A stretch of DNA of 64,000 nt from SIG589 sp964566175. Lineage in GTDB: Bacteria > Bacillota > Clostridia > Oscillospirales > Acutalibacteraceae. Of this stretch, positions 43,172 through 52,253 are shown piece by piece. A program made the translations under genes and the position numbers. Below the pieces are notes generated by a model that saw only the letters and a list, made by a program, of their open reading frames with translations, was not told where the DNA came from and made no database searches. Location: NCBI GenBank assembly GCA_964566175.1, contig CAZMHU010000007.1:1-64000 (forward strand), read 5' to 3'. Position 1 is the first letter of the stretch, and every line of letters begins with the position of its first letter.

Positions 43172-43881
43172 TTTTTATCTCTCCTTAAAACAATCTCGGC
43201 GTCCGGCTTGTCCGTATTAAGTTCAACACGGTTGGACTTGCAGAGTTCAAGCACCGCCAAAAATGTTGCAACAAGTTCCGAACGGCTCTCACACGAAGAA
43301 AACAAAGCCGACATTCGCTGTCTGCCGTTTCCGACGAGGCGGCGCATAACATAAACAATCTTTGTCGATACCGCAAAAATCTTTTTCGCAACGATTTTCG
43401 TAAATGGTGCGGTAGGGGGCGGAAGTTTTCGCATTCCCCTGCCCGCAGCCGACATATATGCCGTATAAAGCGTTTCCGCATCGTGCACGAGTTCATACGT
43501 GCTGTCAAATTCGAATTTTTCGGGTTTGCGGACAAATGTTGAAAAACCACCCATCATAGTGCCGAGTTTCTCCGCCATTTCACGACAGAGTTTATATTCT
43601 ATAAGTTCGCCTGTGAGTTCCTGTTTCAGTGTTTCAATCTCCTCGTGGCGGGGCAACAGACTCACCGTTTTCATATAGATAAGTCGTGCCGCCATTTCGA
43701 GAAATTCGCTTTGTATGTCCATATCGGCTTCGCGCATTGCGTCTATCTGAGCCATATACTGCTCAAGCAGTTCGGCAACCGGAATGTCGTATATATTAAG
43801 TTTGTTTCTCGATATGAGTTGCAACAGTAAATCAAGCGGGCCTTCAAAACATTCAAGTTTATACGAAAGTGCAGTTTCCAT
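43168..43881 (-). CDS. scpA: Segregation and condensation protein ScpA
   Basis: Kleisin subunit that bridges the SMC heads and binds ScpB. The 237-aa protein starts YKLECFEGPLDLLLQLISRNKLNIYDIPVAELLEQYM, the SMC-binding N-terminus, followed by ARLIYMKTVSLLP and a C-terminal winged helix ending VATFLAVLELCKSNRVEL. ATG 43881 is chosen because GGGGG precedes it; the longer in-frame extension overlaps the M50 gene and lacks family sequence. It starts 1 nt before the M50 stop region. Confidence 0.96.
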   Translation of the reverse strand: METALSYKLECFEGPLDLLLQLISRNKLNIYDIPVAELLEQYMAQIDAMREADMDIQSEFLEMAARLIYMKTVSLLPRHEEIETLKQELTGELIEYKLCREMAEKLGTMMGGFSTFVRKPEKFEFDSTYELVHDAETLYTAYMSAAGRGMRKLPPPTAPFTKIVAKKIFAVSTKIVYVMRRLVGNGRQRMSALFSSCESRSELVATFLAVLELCKSNRVELNTDKPDAEIVLRRDKK

Positions 43882-43882
43882 A

Positions 43883-44560
43883 CTATCCCCCAAAGAATAT
43901 AAGCGAAGAAAGCCTAAAAATCCCGCCGTATATTGAATACGCCATATTCGAAAGTCCGTTTCCCAAATTGAAAACATAGAACAACAGTATCATAATAAAG
44001 AACGAATAACGTTCATAACGCATTATCAGATAATAATATTTGTTAGGAAGTATTGCAGAGAGTATTCTCGAACCGTCAAGCGGTGCTATCGGTATTAAAT
44101 TGAAAAGACCGATATAAAGGTTGAACATTACAAGATATTGCAAAAGGTATGTCAGCACAATCGCAATAAAATTCTGCGAATTATACGCCCAGTAAAATGC
44201 GGGCGCCGAGAAAATTCCGAAAACGAAGGCACACAAAAAGTTTGAGAGCGGCCCCGCCAATGCTGTTATTGCCATATCACGCTTGGGATTTCTGAAATTA
44301 TACATATTAACCTGTACCGGCTTCGCCCAGCCGAAACCGAACAGTATTATCATAAGTGCGCCGACATAATCAATATGAGCAAAGGGATTGAGGGTCATTC
44401 TGCCCTGATAGCGCGGTGTATTATCGCCGAGTTTTATAGCGGCAAAACCGTGCGCCATTTCGTGCAGGGGTGAAACGATAAATATCAAAATAAGACTCGC
44501 GAGCAGTGAAGAAAGCAGATTGTAAAAAGAGAAACCGCCGCGCATAATTACCGAAAGCAT
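43883..44560 (-). CDS. Site-2 protease family (M50) membrane metalloprotease
   Basis: Intramembrane zinc protease of the FtsH-independent M50B type. HEMAHG (about 33-38, zinc His and catalytic Glu) and NLIPIAPLDGSRI (zinc Asp) are visible. Six hydrophobic helices, 225 aa, no PDZ domain. GGAGTGG precedes the ATG. It heads the scpAB operon, the position usual for this clostridial protein. It resembles SpoIVFB only in the catalytic fold; substrate unknown. Confidence 0.88.
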   Translation of the reverse strand: MLSVIMRGGFSFYNLLSSLLASLILIFIVSPLHEMAHGFAAIKLGDNTPRYQGRMTLNPFAHIDYVGALMIILFGFGWAKPVQVNMYNFRNPKRDMAITALAGPLSNFLCAFVFGIFSAPAFYWAYNSQNFIAIVLTYLLQYLVMFNLYIGLFNLIPIAPLDGSRILSAILPNKYYYLIMRYERYSFFIMILLFYVFNLGNGLSNMAYSIYGGIFRLSSLIFFGG

Positions 44561-44616
44561 ATAACCACTCCATTCTATTCTTTTTATTATACACTAAATC
44601 CGCACATTTTACAACA

Positions 44617-44645
44617 ACAAAAAACAGGGCGTAACGCCCTGCTTT
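44617..44645 (-). terminator. Terminator of the Rrf2/TSCPD transcription unit
   Basis: Minus strand CAGGGCGT / ACGCCCTG stem with T-run, just after the 44646 gene. Confidence 0.88.
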
Positions 44646-45200
44646 TTACTGTTTATTATTTAATATTTCGGCAACGCGCTGTTCTATAACCGAACTGAAC
44701 CAGCAGTAGATAGTTTCGCCGAGTTCTTGATATATCGGGTCACCGTCGTGCGAGCAGAGCATTGCAAAGGTCTGTCCAATGCGGCGCACCACATCCGCAC
44801 CTCTGCGATAGGCAAGAAAATAAAACGAGAAAGCGCCCGTATCGGATGTGTAGGCAAATAGTTCCGGCGCGTCGCGCTTTAGAGTATCGAGAAAACTCTT
44901 TTGTGCAATGCCGGCAACAGACTCGTTGCCGCAAAACCGCTCAAGTCCCACCGTTACGGTAAAACTCAGTAATAAAAGTCTTTGCATTGTCATAAAACTG
45001 TCTTCCGTGTCGGTATCGGCAAAGGCGGTTTTTCCCGCCTTTACAAAATCCTCTGCCACAGCGTGTCCGAGTTTCTTTCCCGCGGCGTGGTCAACCGATG
45101 ACAATGCGCCGACCGTGCTTGACTGCGCCTGTCGTCTTATCGTTTCCGAGGGTCTGTCCCCCGCAATTTTTATGTCCTTGTCTTCAAACAAGTTACTCAC
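44646..45200 (-). CDS. Hypothetical protein, conserved-looking
   Basis: No domain recognised. The 184-aa protein is soluble-looking, helical in the middle (RLLLLSFTVTVGLERFCG, then FFLAYRRGADVVRRIGQTFAML) and carries no signal peptide. It may start at a GTG (45200) with AGGAG 12 nt upstream, or at a TTG at 45191 with AAAGG at 8 nt; the second spacing is better. It follows the TSCPD gene by a few nt and ends just before a terminator, so it is last in that unit. Function unknown. Confidence 0.6.
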   Translation of the reverse strand: MSNLFEDKDIKIAGDRPSETIRRQAQSSTVGALSSVDHAAGKKLGHAVAEDFVKAGKTAFADTDTEDSFMTMQRLLLLSFTVTVGLERFCGNESVAGIAQKSFLDTLKRDAPELFAYTSDTGAFSFYFLAYRRGADVVRRIGQTFAMLCSHDGDPIYQELGETIYCWFSSVIEQRVAEILNNKQ

Positions 45201-45206
45201 CCTTTG

Positions 45207-45464
45207 CTACTTCTCCTGCTCGGCTTTAATTTTTTTAAGTGCCGTTGCCAACTGGTCGGGACAGGAGGTACTTTTAAATCCGCATTTTATGTTTTCAAGT
45301 CTTGCAATAACGTCGTCTATTTTCATTCCCGAAACCAGACCCGCTATTCCCTTGGTGTTTCCGTTACAGCCGCCCTCAAAAGCAACATTCTTTACGGTAT
45401 CACCCTCAACCTCAACAGTGATAGAGCGTGAACAAACACCTACTGTTTTATATGTGTAAACCAT
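45207..45464 (-). CDS. TSCPD-domain protein
   Basis: Small 85-aa protein of the TIGR03905-type TSCPD family. It begins YKTVGVCSRSITVEV and ends with the naming motif KSTSCPDQLATALK. Four cysteines (GVC, GGCNGN, IKCGF, SCPD) could bind a metal. The same domain caps class II ribonucleotide reductases, but no reductase gene is here and the free-standing role is unknown. It lies downstream of an Rrf2 regulator in the same direction. Confidence 0.85.
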   Translation of the reverse strand: MVYTYKTVGVCSRSITVEVEGDTVKNVAFEGGCNGNTKGIAGLVSGMKIDDVIARLENIKCGFKSTSCPDQLATALKKIKAEQEK

Positions 45465-45485
45465 AATTTTTATTCATCCTTTCAA

Positions 45486-45866
45486 TCAAAATGTAACATT
45501 TTCAAACCGTTCGCGCATATAACGGCTGACATCGGCAAAAACATCGCGGTAACAACATTCCCCTCTCGGATGTGTGCAACCGCCCTCGGTATGCTGACAG
45601 CGGTTGACAGCCAACGGCCCGCATATTGTTTCCACGACTTCAAGCAAGGTTATTTCCCCCGCCGGTCTCGCAAGAGCATAACCTCCTTGCGAGCCCTTGT
45701 ACGAACGCACTATGCCGGCATCCATAAGCCTACGCAAAATTTTAAGAGTAAAACCCTGTGTAACACCCGTACTCTTCGCAACAGTGCCCGCATCGGTCTT
45801 GTCCGAACGCTCGGCAAGGCAGGAAACAATGCGTATTGCGTAGTCGGTTTCGTTTGTCAAAAACAT
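45486..45866 (-). CDS. Rrf2-family transcriptional regulator
   Basis: Winged-helix repressor of 126 aa. The DNA-binding part is NETDYAIRIVSCLAE...VTQGFTLKILRRLMDAGIVRSYKGSQGGYAL; the C-terminal sensor part has C-x6-C-x6-CC (NRCQHTEGGCTHPRGECC), like the Fe-S ligands of IscR. It may therefore sense iron-sulfur, oxygen or nitric oxide. It starts 3 nt after the rpoD stop, so it is probably cotranscribed with rpoD, and precedes the TSCPD gene. Targets unknown. Confidence 0.9.
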   Translation of the reverse strand: MFLTNETDYAIRIVSCLAERSDKTDAGTVAKSTGVTQGFTLKILRRLMDAGIVRSYKGSQGGYALARPAGEITLLEVVETICGPLAVNRCQHTEGGCTHPRGECCYRDVFADVSRYMRERFENVTF

Positions 45867-45869
45867 AAA

Positions 45870-46949
45870 CTATCTTTCCTTAAACTTATTACTGCGAACG
45901 GGGTGGCGAAGTTTGCGAAGTGCCTTTGCCTCAATCTGGCGTATGCGCTCACGCGTTACGTTAAACTCACTGCCGACCTCTTCAAGAGTGTGACAGCGGC
46001 CGTCCTGCAAGCCGAAACGCAGACGTATTACCGCCTCTTCACGAGGTGTGAGGGTACGCAAAACGCTGTCGATATCCTCGTTTGTGATAGTTTTCAAAGC
46101 GGCATCATCTGGAGCGAGTGCATCCTCATCACGTATGAAATCCTGCAAACGGCTGTCTTCCTCGGGGCCTATGGGGGTTTCCATCGATACCGGCTCCTGC
46201 GCAACGCGCATTATCTCACGCACACGCTCAACCGGAAGATTCATCTTCTCAGCGATGAGTTCTTCACTTGGTTCGTGACCGTTTTCGTGCAAAAGTTGGC
46301 TTTGAACTTTTTTAAGACGATTTATCGTTTCAACCATATGAACCGGTATACGTATGGTACGTGCTTGGTCGGCGATGGCTCTTGTTATAGCCTGACGAAT
46401 CCACCACGTTGCATAGGTTGAAAACTTAAATCCCTTTGTATAATCGAATTTATCAACAGCCTTTATAAGACCGACGTTGCCCTCTTGAATTAAATCCAAA
46501 AAGTGCATTCCTCTTCCGACATATTTCTTGGCGATACTTACAACAAGACGCAGGTTCGCCTCGGTCAAGCGTTGCTTTGCGTATTCGTCACCCTCGGCTA
46601 TCTTTTCAGCAAGTTGAATTTCCTCGTCGGTGGAAAGAAGCGGCACACGTCCTATTTCACGCAGATACACCTTTACGGGGTCATCAAGCGAAATGCTATC
46701 CATTGAGAGGTCGCTGTCGAGTTTGTCGGCGTCGAGTTCTTCAAGTTTCAAGTCATCTTCGCTCGGTTCCTCATCAAAATCGAGGTCGAGAAGCGGAGGC
46801 TCGGTTGTGAGTTCCTCTAAATCTTCCGGCGGTGTGCCGAAATCGTCATAATCGCGTTCTTCCTCTTCATATGCGTGTTCAACTTCGGGTTTTGCAACCT
46901 CGTTTGATGCAACCGTTGCCTTTTCGTCCTTTGTTTTCTTTGTACCCAT
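45870..46949 (-). CDS. rpoD: RNA polymerase primary sigma factor RpoD/SigA
   Basis: Directs polymerase to housekeeping promoters, such as the TTGACA/TATAAT sites in this window. The 359-aa protein has an acidic N-terminal region (about 30-90), then regions 1.2-2.4 (DPVKVYLREIG; NLRLVVSIAKKYVGRGMHFLDLIQEGN; TYATWWIRQAITRAI), region 3, and region 4 (EEVGSEFNVTRERIRQIEAKALRKLRHP). The ATG at 46949, with GGGAGAG 8 nt upstream, is 2 nt after the dnaG stop. Third gene of the dgt-dnaG-rpoD operon. Confidence 0.97.
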   Translation of the reverse strand: MGTKKTKDEKATVASNEVAKPEVEHAYEEEERDYDDFGTPPEDLEELTTEPPLLDLDFDEEPSEDDLKLEELDADKLDSDLSMDSISLDDPVKVYLREIGRVPLLSTDEEIQLAEKIAEGDEYAKQRLTEANLRLVVSIAKKYVGRGMHFLDLIQEGNVGLIKAVDKFDYTKGFKFSTYATWWIRQAITRAIADQARTIRIPVHMVETINRLKKVQSQLLHENGHEPSEELIAEKMNLPVERVREIMRVAQEPVSMETPIGPEEDSRLQDFIRDEDALAPDDAALKTITNEDIDSVLRTLTPREEAVIRLRFGLQDGRCHTLEEVGSEFNVTRERIRQIEAKALRKLRHPVRSNKFKER

Positions 46950-46951
46950 AT

Positions 46952-48727
46952 TTACTCTCCCTTTTTGTTTTGAACGATTTGCTGCATTTTCTTTGCCCAA
47001 TCGTCTATCGACAAATCCTTGTCATTCTCGGCATTTTGCGTTGCATTCTCTTCTAATATTACCTTAATGCAATCGTTTAATACCGTTTTTGCGTTTTTTT
47101 CTGCCAAGACGCTGTTTTGGAGCGAAACGAGATAACCCATTTCGGCGGGGGAAAGCCTGTCCCCCAACAACGTTATATCCACAACAGGCTGACCGTTCTC
47201 CAAAATCGAGCAAATATCGCCCATTATGCGCTTGTTAAGCGGTGTCAGCATATCCTCGGCGGAAAGTCTGCCTTTAAGTATAGCGTAAAGGTCGGGGTGC
47301 GAAAGCAAAATCGCAATAACCGTTTCCTCAGCCTTTACCGCACGCGGATAGCGCCTGCGTTCGGGGTTGATATCCTCTTTATTGTAGCGAGGAGTAACAA
47401 CTTCACGTATTTCCTTTTTATACTGCGCGCGTGCGTTTTGTTTTTTCAAAGTATCAATCTGCGATATGAGTGCCGTTTTTGAAACACCGTATTTATCGGC
47501 AAGTCTGCCGGCATACAAATCCACCGTGAGTGAGTCACCCACCGCAGCCAAAATTTCCGCCGCACGTTTCAAATACTGAAGTCTGCCGTTATCAGCCGTA
47601 ACATCAATACCGTCCGCAGCCGTGAGAAGTTTATATTCAATATCGCTCACTGCACCGTCCAAAAGCGCGCGAAACTTTGCCGCACCGTTTTTCTTTATAA
47701 ACTCATCGGGGTCTTTACCGTCGGGAATAATCAAAACGCGAATACGTATTCCGCTGTCTTTAAGTGTCTCGATTGTTCTGCGGACGGCTTTTTGTCCCGC
47801 CTCGTCGGCATCGAGCGTAACAACAATTTCCTTTGTATATCTTGAAAGCAGTTTAACCTGTTCCTCGCCGAATGCCGTTCCGAGTGCGGCAACAGTATTT
47901 GTAAAACCTGCCTGATGAAGAGAAATAACATCCATATTTCCCTCAACCAAAATCACCCTGTCGGCACAGTCACCCTTTGCAAAGTTGAGTGCGAAAAGAT
48001 GTTGACTCTTTTTGTAAACAGGCGTATCCTGTGTGTTTACATATTTTCCCTGTGCCTTGTCATCATCGGGACGTGCACGTCCGCTGAAGGCGATACAGTT
48101 GCCCCGCAGATTAAAAATCGGGAACATAACGCGGTTGCGGAAACGATCAAAATACGTACCGCGTGAACTGCGTGAAATGACGTTCGCCTGATACATATCG
48201 TCAACGGAAAAACCCTTTGACTTTAAATGATTTAAGAGCATATCCCACGAATCTGGAGCGACGCCCAAACCGAAATGCTTTATCGTCGCCTCGGTTAGTC
48301 CGCGTCCTTTCAAATAGTCAAGCGCCCACTTTCCGCCCGACGACATAAGATACGAATAGTAAAAACGTGCTGTTTCACGATTTATTTCGTAAATGCGGTT
48401 TTTGAGTTCCTGCATTGAATTGTCGACGTTTGTTTCGGGGATTGTAATGCCGCTTCGGTCGGCAAGCAACCGCACAGCCTCCATATAATCCAAATTTTCA
48501 ATAAGGCTTGTAAAGGTTATAACGTCGCCGCCCGCGCCGCAACCGAAACAGTAAAACGAGCCGTTTTCGGGATATACCGTAAAAGAGGGCGTTTTTTCGT
48601 TGTGAAACGGACAAAGGCCGACAAGATTTTTACCCCTGCGGCGAAGATTGACATACTGCGATATTACAGACTCAATATCGTTGCGGTATTTAATTTCAAG
48701 TTTAATATCTTCGGATAGTGTCGGCAC
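46952..48727 (-). CDS. dnaG: DNA primase
   Basis: Makes RNA primers at the replication fork. The 591-aa protein has the zinc-binding domain CPFHNEKTPSF (about 39-49) with CFGCG, the RNA polymerase domain with TOPRIM motifs ILVEGNMDVI and VTLDADEAG, and the C-terminal DnaB-binding region. Start: GTG at 48727 with GGAGG 8 nt upstream, directly after the dgt stop. Middle gene of the dgt-dnaG-rpoD operon. Confidence 0.96.
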   Translation of the reverse strand: MPTLSEDIKLEIKYRNDIESVISQYVNLRRRGKNLVGLCPFHNEKTPSFTVYPENGSFYCFGCGAGGDVITFTSLIENLDYMEAVRLLADRSGITIPETNVDNSMQELKNRIYEINRETARFYYSYLMSSGGKWALDYLKGRGLTEATIKHFGLGVAPDSWDMLLNHLKSKGFSVDDMYQANVISRSSRGTYFDRFRNRVMFPIFNLRGNCIAFSGRARPDDDKAQGKYVNTQDTPVYKKSQHLFALNFAKGDCADRVILVEGNMDVISLHQAGFTNTVAALGTAFGEEQVKLLSRYTKEIVVTLDADEAGQKAVRRTIETLKDSGIRIRVLIIPDGKDPDEFIKKNGAAKFRALLDGAVSDIEYKLLTAADGIDVTADNGRLQYLKRAAEILAAVGDSLTVDLYAGRLADKYGVSKTALISQIDTLKKQNARAQYKKEIREVVTPRYNKEDINPERRRYPRAVKAEETVIAILLSHPDLYAILKGRLSAEDMLTPLNKRIMGDICSILENGQPVVDITLLGDRLSPAEMGYLVSLQNSVLAEKNAKTVLNDCIKVILEENATQNAENDKDLSIDDWAKKMQQIVQNKKGE

Positions 48728-48730
48728 GTG

Positions 48731-49729
48731 CTACACCTCCCAACATTTCGGGATAAAGATATCCGAATATGCGGTTATCGCATAATGGTCGGTCATACCC
48801 GAAACATAATCAAGCGCGGCACGGTGCACACCCTCACGCTCACGCACAAGAGCATACTCATTGGTGAGGCAATCGGGATTTTTAACAATATATTCATATA
48901 TACCCGTCAAAACGCCGTCAACCTTGCTTTCCTCACCCTTTGCTTTCTCGTTTGTATAAACGTTTGAAAACAAAAACTCGTGTAAACGGTCAAAATAACT
49001 GCGGGTTTCGCCGTCCATTATTATATCGTCCTTGCTGTTACGAACGACCGACGTTACCATACTGTTTATGCGCTCGCTTTTCGTAAAGCCGAGTGCCTCT
49101 TTAATATCGCGCGGAATATCGTCCTCGGAGATTATACCGGCACGGACGGCATCGTCGATATCGTGGTTTATATATGCAATGCGGTCGGATATTCTGACAA
49201 CCCTGCCCTCAAGCGTGTGGGGTTGTTCACCCTTTGTGTGATTGAGAATTCCGTCCAAAACCTCGTATGTAAGATTAAGTCCTCTGCCATCGCGTTCGAG
49301 ATTGCGGCAGACACGCACACTTTGCTCATAATGCGTAAAGCCGTCGGGTGAACATTTTGCAAGTGCACGCTCACCGGCGTGTCCGAACGGTGTGTGCCCG
49401 AGGTCGTGTCCGAGAGCGATAGCCTCGGTCAATTCTTCGTTGAGTCTGAGCGACCGTGAAATCGTACGCGCGATTTGCGAAACCTCAAGAGTGTGGGTAA
49501 GTCTTGTACGGTAATGGTCAGATTCCGGAGAAAGAAAGACCTGTGTTTTGTGTTTTAATCTGCGAAACGCCTTGCAATGTATTATTCGGTCGCGGTCACG
49601 CTGAAACACCGTTCGCATATCGCAAAGCGGTTCACTTTTTTCACGTCCCGCCGTATTGACACTCAGCACGGCAAGCGGTGACAGTGTTTCGCGTTCGATA
49701 CGTTCTGTGGTCTGTCTTATGTTTTCCAC
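48731..49729 (-). CDS. dgt: Deoxyguanosinetriphosphate triphosphohydrolase-like protein
   Basis: HD-domain dNTPase that splits dGTP (or other dNTPs) to deoxynucleoside and triphosphate. The 332-aa protein has RLTHTLEVSQIAR (first metal His), the HDLGHTPFGHAGE motif (HD pair at about 108-109), and the family blocks AFRRLKHKTQVF and ISDRIAYINHDIDDA. It starts at a GTG (49729) with GGAGG upstream. First gene of the dgt-dnaG-rpoD operon, a clostridial arrangement. Confidence 0.9.
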   Translation of the reverse strand: MENIRQTTERIERETLSPLAVLSVNTAGREKSEPLCDMRTVFQRDRDRIIHCKAFRRLKHKTQVFLSPESDHYRTRLTHTLEVSQIARTISRSLRLNEELTEAIALGHDLGHTPFGHAGERALAKCSPDGFTHYEQSVRVCRNLERDGRGLNLTYEVLDGILNHTKGEQPHTLEGRVVRISDRIAYINHDIDDAVRAGIISEDDIPRDIKEALGFTKSERINSMVTSVVRNSKDDIIMDGETRSYFDRLHEFLFSNVYTNEKAKGEESKVDGVLTGIYEYIVKNPDCLTNEYALVREREGVHRAALDYVSGMTDHYAITAYSDIFIPKCWEV

Positions 49730-49799
49730 TGCTTCACCCTCCTCTTATTTATGTTATTAGCGTTTTTTTCGCAAAATACTTTATTTTTTTAAATTTTTT

Positions 49800-50414
49800 T
49801 CACAACGGCAAAATCATATCACCGGTTTTTTCCATTTTGTATCTTCCCATAAAGAGTTTGTCAAAAATTTTCAAAAACTCCGCTTCTTCGGGTTTCTTTA
49901 TTGCAACATCGATCGTTACCTCAGCCCCGAAATCCGAAAACAATATTTTACCGAAGCATAAAACGGTTTTTTGAGCATAATCGAAATCGGAATAAGCACA
50001 ACAAATTTTATACTGCGTGCAGGGTTGCATAAGGGCGGTCTGTGCGTTTTCCGCCGCAAGTTTCGCTGCAGAGGAATATGCCCGCACGAGTCCGCCGGTA
50101 CCCAAAAGCACGCCGCCGAAATAGCGTGTTACCACGACGGCGGTGTCGTAAAGTCCCAAACCGTTTATGATATCAAGCATAGGTTTCCCAGCCGTTCCGT
50201 GCGGTTCACCGTCATCGCCGAATCGGGATATACCGTTTTGCAGGTTATAAGCAAAGCAATTATGTTTTGCGTCGTGATACCGCGCACGCTTCTGCGCTAT
50301 AAACTCCGCCGCCTCTTCCTCGCTTTCAACGTGAGCGACAGCGGCGATAAAACGCGAACGTTCCACCGTTATCTCACCCGTAGACTCACCGCACACCGTT
50401 TTATAAAAATCCAT
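49800..50414 (-). CDS. YigZ/IMPACT family protein
   Basis: A 204-aa YigZ-family protein with an N-terminal IMPACT domain (IAAVAHVESEEEAAEFI..., AKHNCFAYNL, GEPHGTAGKPMLDII, VVVTRYFGGVLLGTGGL) and a C-terminal DUF1949-like domain. Its biochemical role is unsettled; IMPACT proteins in eukaryotes antagonise the kinase Gcn2. ATG 50414 is taken for its GGGAGG RBS over an in-frame extension into the rpmE terminator. It lies downstream of rpmE. Confidence 0.9.
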   Translation of the reverse strand: MDFYKTVCGESTGEITVERSRFIAAVAHVESEEEAAEFIAQKRARYHDAKHNCFAYNLQNGISRFGDDGEPHGTAGKPMLDIINGLGLYDTAVVVTRYFGGVLLGTGGLVRAYSSAAKLAAENAQTALMQPCTQYKICCAYSDFDYAQKTVLCFGKILFSDFGAEVTIDVAIKKPEEAEFLKIFDKLFMGRYKMEKTGDMILPL

Positions 50415-50430
50415 TGCAACCTCCCTCAAA

Positions 50431-50461
50431 AAAGAAAACCGCACCCATACGGATGCGGTAC
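50431..50461 (-). terminator. rpmE terminator
   Basis: Minus strand ACCGCATCC / GGGTGCGGT stem with one mismatch, then TTTTCTTTTTT. Confidence 0.88.
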
Positions 50462-50471
50462 TTTTCCAGCG

Positions 50472-50678
50472 TTAGTTTTCTTCAATGCCGAAACGCTTTT
50501 TGAAACGATCAACACGGCCACCTGTGTCTACCAGCTTCTGTCTGCCGGTGAAAAACGGATGACATTTTGAGCAGATATCCAAACGAATATTCTGCTTGGT
50601 CGATCTTGTCTCAAACTCAGCACCACAAGCACACTTGACAACTACCTTGTCATACTGTGGATGAATTCCTTCTTTCAT
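50472..50678 (-). CDS. rpmE: 50S ribosomal protein L31
   Basis: Ribosomal protein of 68 aa. It begins MKEGIHPQYDKVVVKCACGAEF, and the zinc-binding cysteines are CAC (about 16-18) and CSKCHPFFTGRQK, so this is the zinc-containing (C+) L31. ATG 50678 has AAAGGGGTG upstream. The gene is followed by its own terminator. Confidence 0.97.
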   Translation of the reverse strand: MKEGIHPQYDKVVVKCACGAEFETRSTKQNIRLDICSKCHPFFTGRQKLVDTGGRVDRFKKRFGIEEN

Positions 50679-50749
50679 ACCGTCACCCCTTTCAATTCTC
50701 GATAACATACAGATGATAACACAATATAAGCGAAAATGCAAGAAAAAAT

Positions 50750-51355
50750 TTAAAACAAAGCAATAATTTTTTGTTTTAGCGTCTCATATATCTCCACAAC
50801 CTTGAATTTCACAACAAAATCAGTGCCATTTTGCGCGGTTTTCGCCGCCGCAGAGGTTGCGGTATCGGCAAGTTTTCCCGCCGAACCGACACATATATTT
50901 GGAAACAGCACACACCACCAGTTTCTACCCTCTGCCTTGCCGATTTTGATTTTCAAAGCCTTATAAACTCCGGCGGGTAATGTGAAATCGTCATAAACGC
51001 GGGTATCAAAGAAAGCATCGCCGACCGAAACCTCCACGTCGTAGTCAAAACCCCGCTCTTCAACCGTTCGACGCGCCACGGTTTCAATAAGCGCTATGTT
51101 ATCGGTCGCTATATCCACCGCACCGTCATAATCGTCCGCTCCCAAAAAGAGCGTGCCCTCTTCACGAAGTACTGCATCACGCACGGCAAGTTTTAAACTT
51201 TGGTCTTTCTCGCTGTCCGAATTTGCGATTATGTGCAGACGGAATACATTCTCCCGCAAATTCTCACAACACGCTTCAAAATCGGTCATTCCGAGCAAAA
51301 TCGAAAAAACAAGACCAGCCGCCAAAGAGATATTAAGTATTTTGATTTTTTTCAT
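50750..51355 (-). CDS. spoIIR: Stage II sporulation protein R
   Basis: Secreted signal from the forespore that activates the mother-cell protease SpoIIGA to process pro-SigE. N-terminal signal/anchor helix (about 6-24), then the family sequence FRLHIIANSDSEKDQSLKLAVRDAVL, and the C-terminal PAGVYKALKIKIGKAEGRNWWCVLFPNIC block. 201 aa is normal. GGAGG precedes the ATG. A SigF-type promoter is expected; none was convincingly found. Confidence 0.95.
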   Translation of the reverse strand: MKKIKILNISLAAGLVFSILLGMTDFEACCENLRENVFRLHIIANSDSEKDQSLKLAVRDAVLREEGTLFLGADDYDGAVDIATDNIALIETVARRTVEERGFDYDVEVSVGDAFFDTRVYDDFTLPAGVYKALKIKIGKAEGRNWWCVLFPNICVGSAGKLADTATSAAAKTAQNGTDFVVKFKVVEIYETLKQKIIALF

Positions 51356-51407
51356 TTTTAAAACCTCCGCAAAGTGTTATCTTGAATATTGACGGAGATT
51401 TAAATAA

Positions 51408-52253
51408 TTATTCAAATATAACAGCATCACTCACAGCATTGCAAAGAAAAACATTGCCGTATTTTTTCTCAAGCAGACACAGGGCTTTATTTGCGGAATT
51501 ACTGTCGGCAAAAATCCCGAACACCGACGGGCCGCTTCCCGAAAGGCAAGCACCGAGCGCGCCGCTTTGCATTATATCCCGCTTTACGTTTTCACGGTCG
51601 CAAACGAGTTGAAAATCGTTAAAAAGCATACCAGACGCCGCAAAAATATCGTATTCTTCAAGTGTTTTTATAAACTTCAATACATCGCCTGCCGTATCGG
51701 CACGGTTTATTTCATCAAGCCTTGAATACATTTTTCCGGTTGAGTCCTTTTCGCCGTCCTTTATTATCAAAAGACTGCCCTCAAACGGAGCAATCGGCGA
51801 AAGAATTTCACCTCGTCCCATTGCACGGCACGTGCCGCCTTTGAGAAAAAACGGAACATCTGCACCGAGTAAGAGCGCCGCACGCTCCAATTCAGAGTCG
51901 CAAAGCGGATCCCCAAACAGTCGGTTAGCACCGAGCAATACAGCCGCCGCATCGGCACTGCCACCGCCGAGTCCCGCAGAAAGCGGTATGTTTTTCTCGA
52001 TAAAAACATCAACACCGCCACAACTTGAGAAGAACATTGCCGCCTTGTAGCAAATATTGTCTTCGCCCTGCGGAGCATTATCCGATCGAACGGATATACC
52101 ATCCGATTTCTTTATATGCAATCGGTCGAAAATATCGACCGTCTGCATAACCGAATCGATACTGTGATAACCATCGGCAGTGCGTTTGCCAACCGAAAGC
52201 ACAAGGTTTATTTTTGCATTGGCACGTAAAGTCAGCATATCGGTATTCGGCAT
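51408..52253 (-). CDS. ispE: 4-diphosphocytidyl-2-C-methyl-D-erythritol kinase
   Basis: GHMP kinase of the MEP isoprenoid pathway, phosphorylating CDP-methylerythritol. The 281-aa protein has AKINLVLSVGKRTADGYHSIDSV at the N-terminus, the ATP loop IPLSAGLGGGSADAAA (about 85-100), and SGSGPSVFG near the C-terminus. It overlaps the ysxC stop by about 1 nt (TAATG), so both are translated together. Confidence 0.96.
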   Translation of the reverse strand: MPNTDMLTLRANAKINLVLSVGKRTADGYHSIDSVMQTVDIFDRLHIKKSDGISVRSDNAPQGEDNICYKAAMFFSSCGGVDVFIEKNIPLSAGLGGGSADAAAVLLGANRLFGDPLCDSELERAALLLGADVPFFLKGGTCRAMGRGEILSPIAPFEGSLLIIKDGEKDSTGKMYSRLDEINRADTAGDVLKFIKTLEEYDIFAASGMLFNDFQLVCDRENVKRDIMQSGALGACLSGSGPSVFGIFADSNSANKALCLLEKKYGNVFLCNAVSDAVIFE

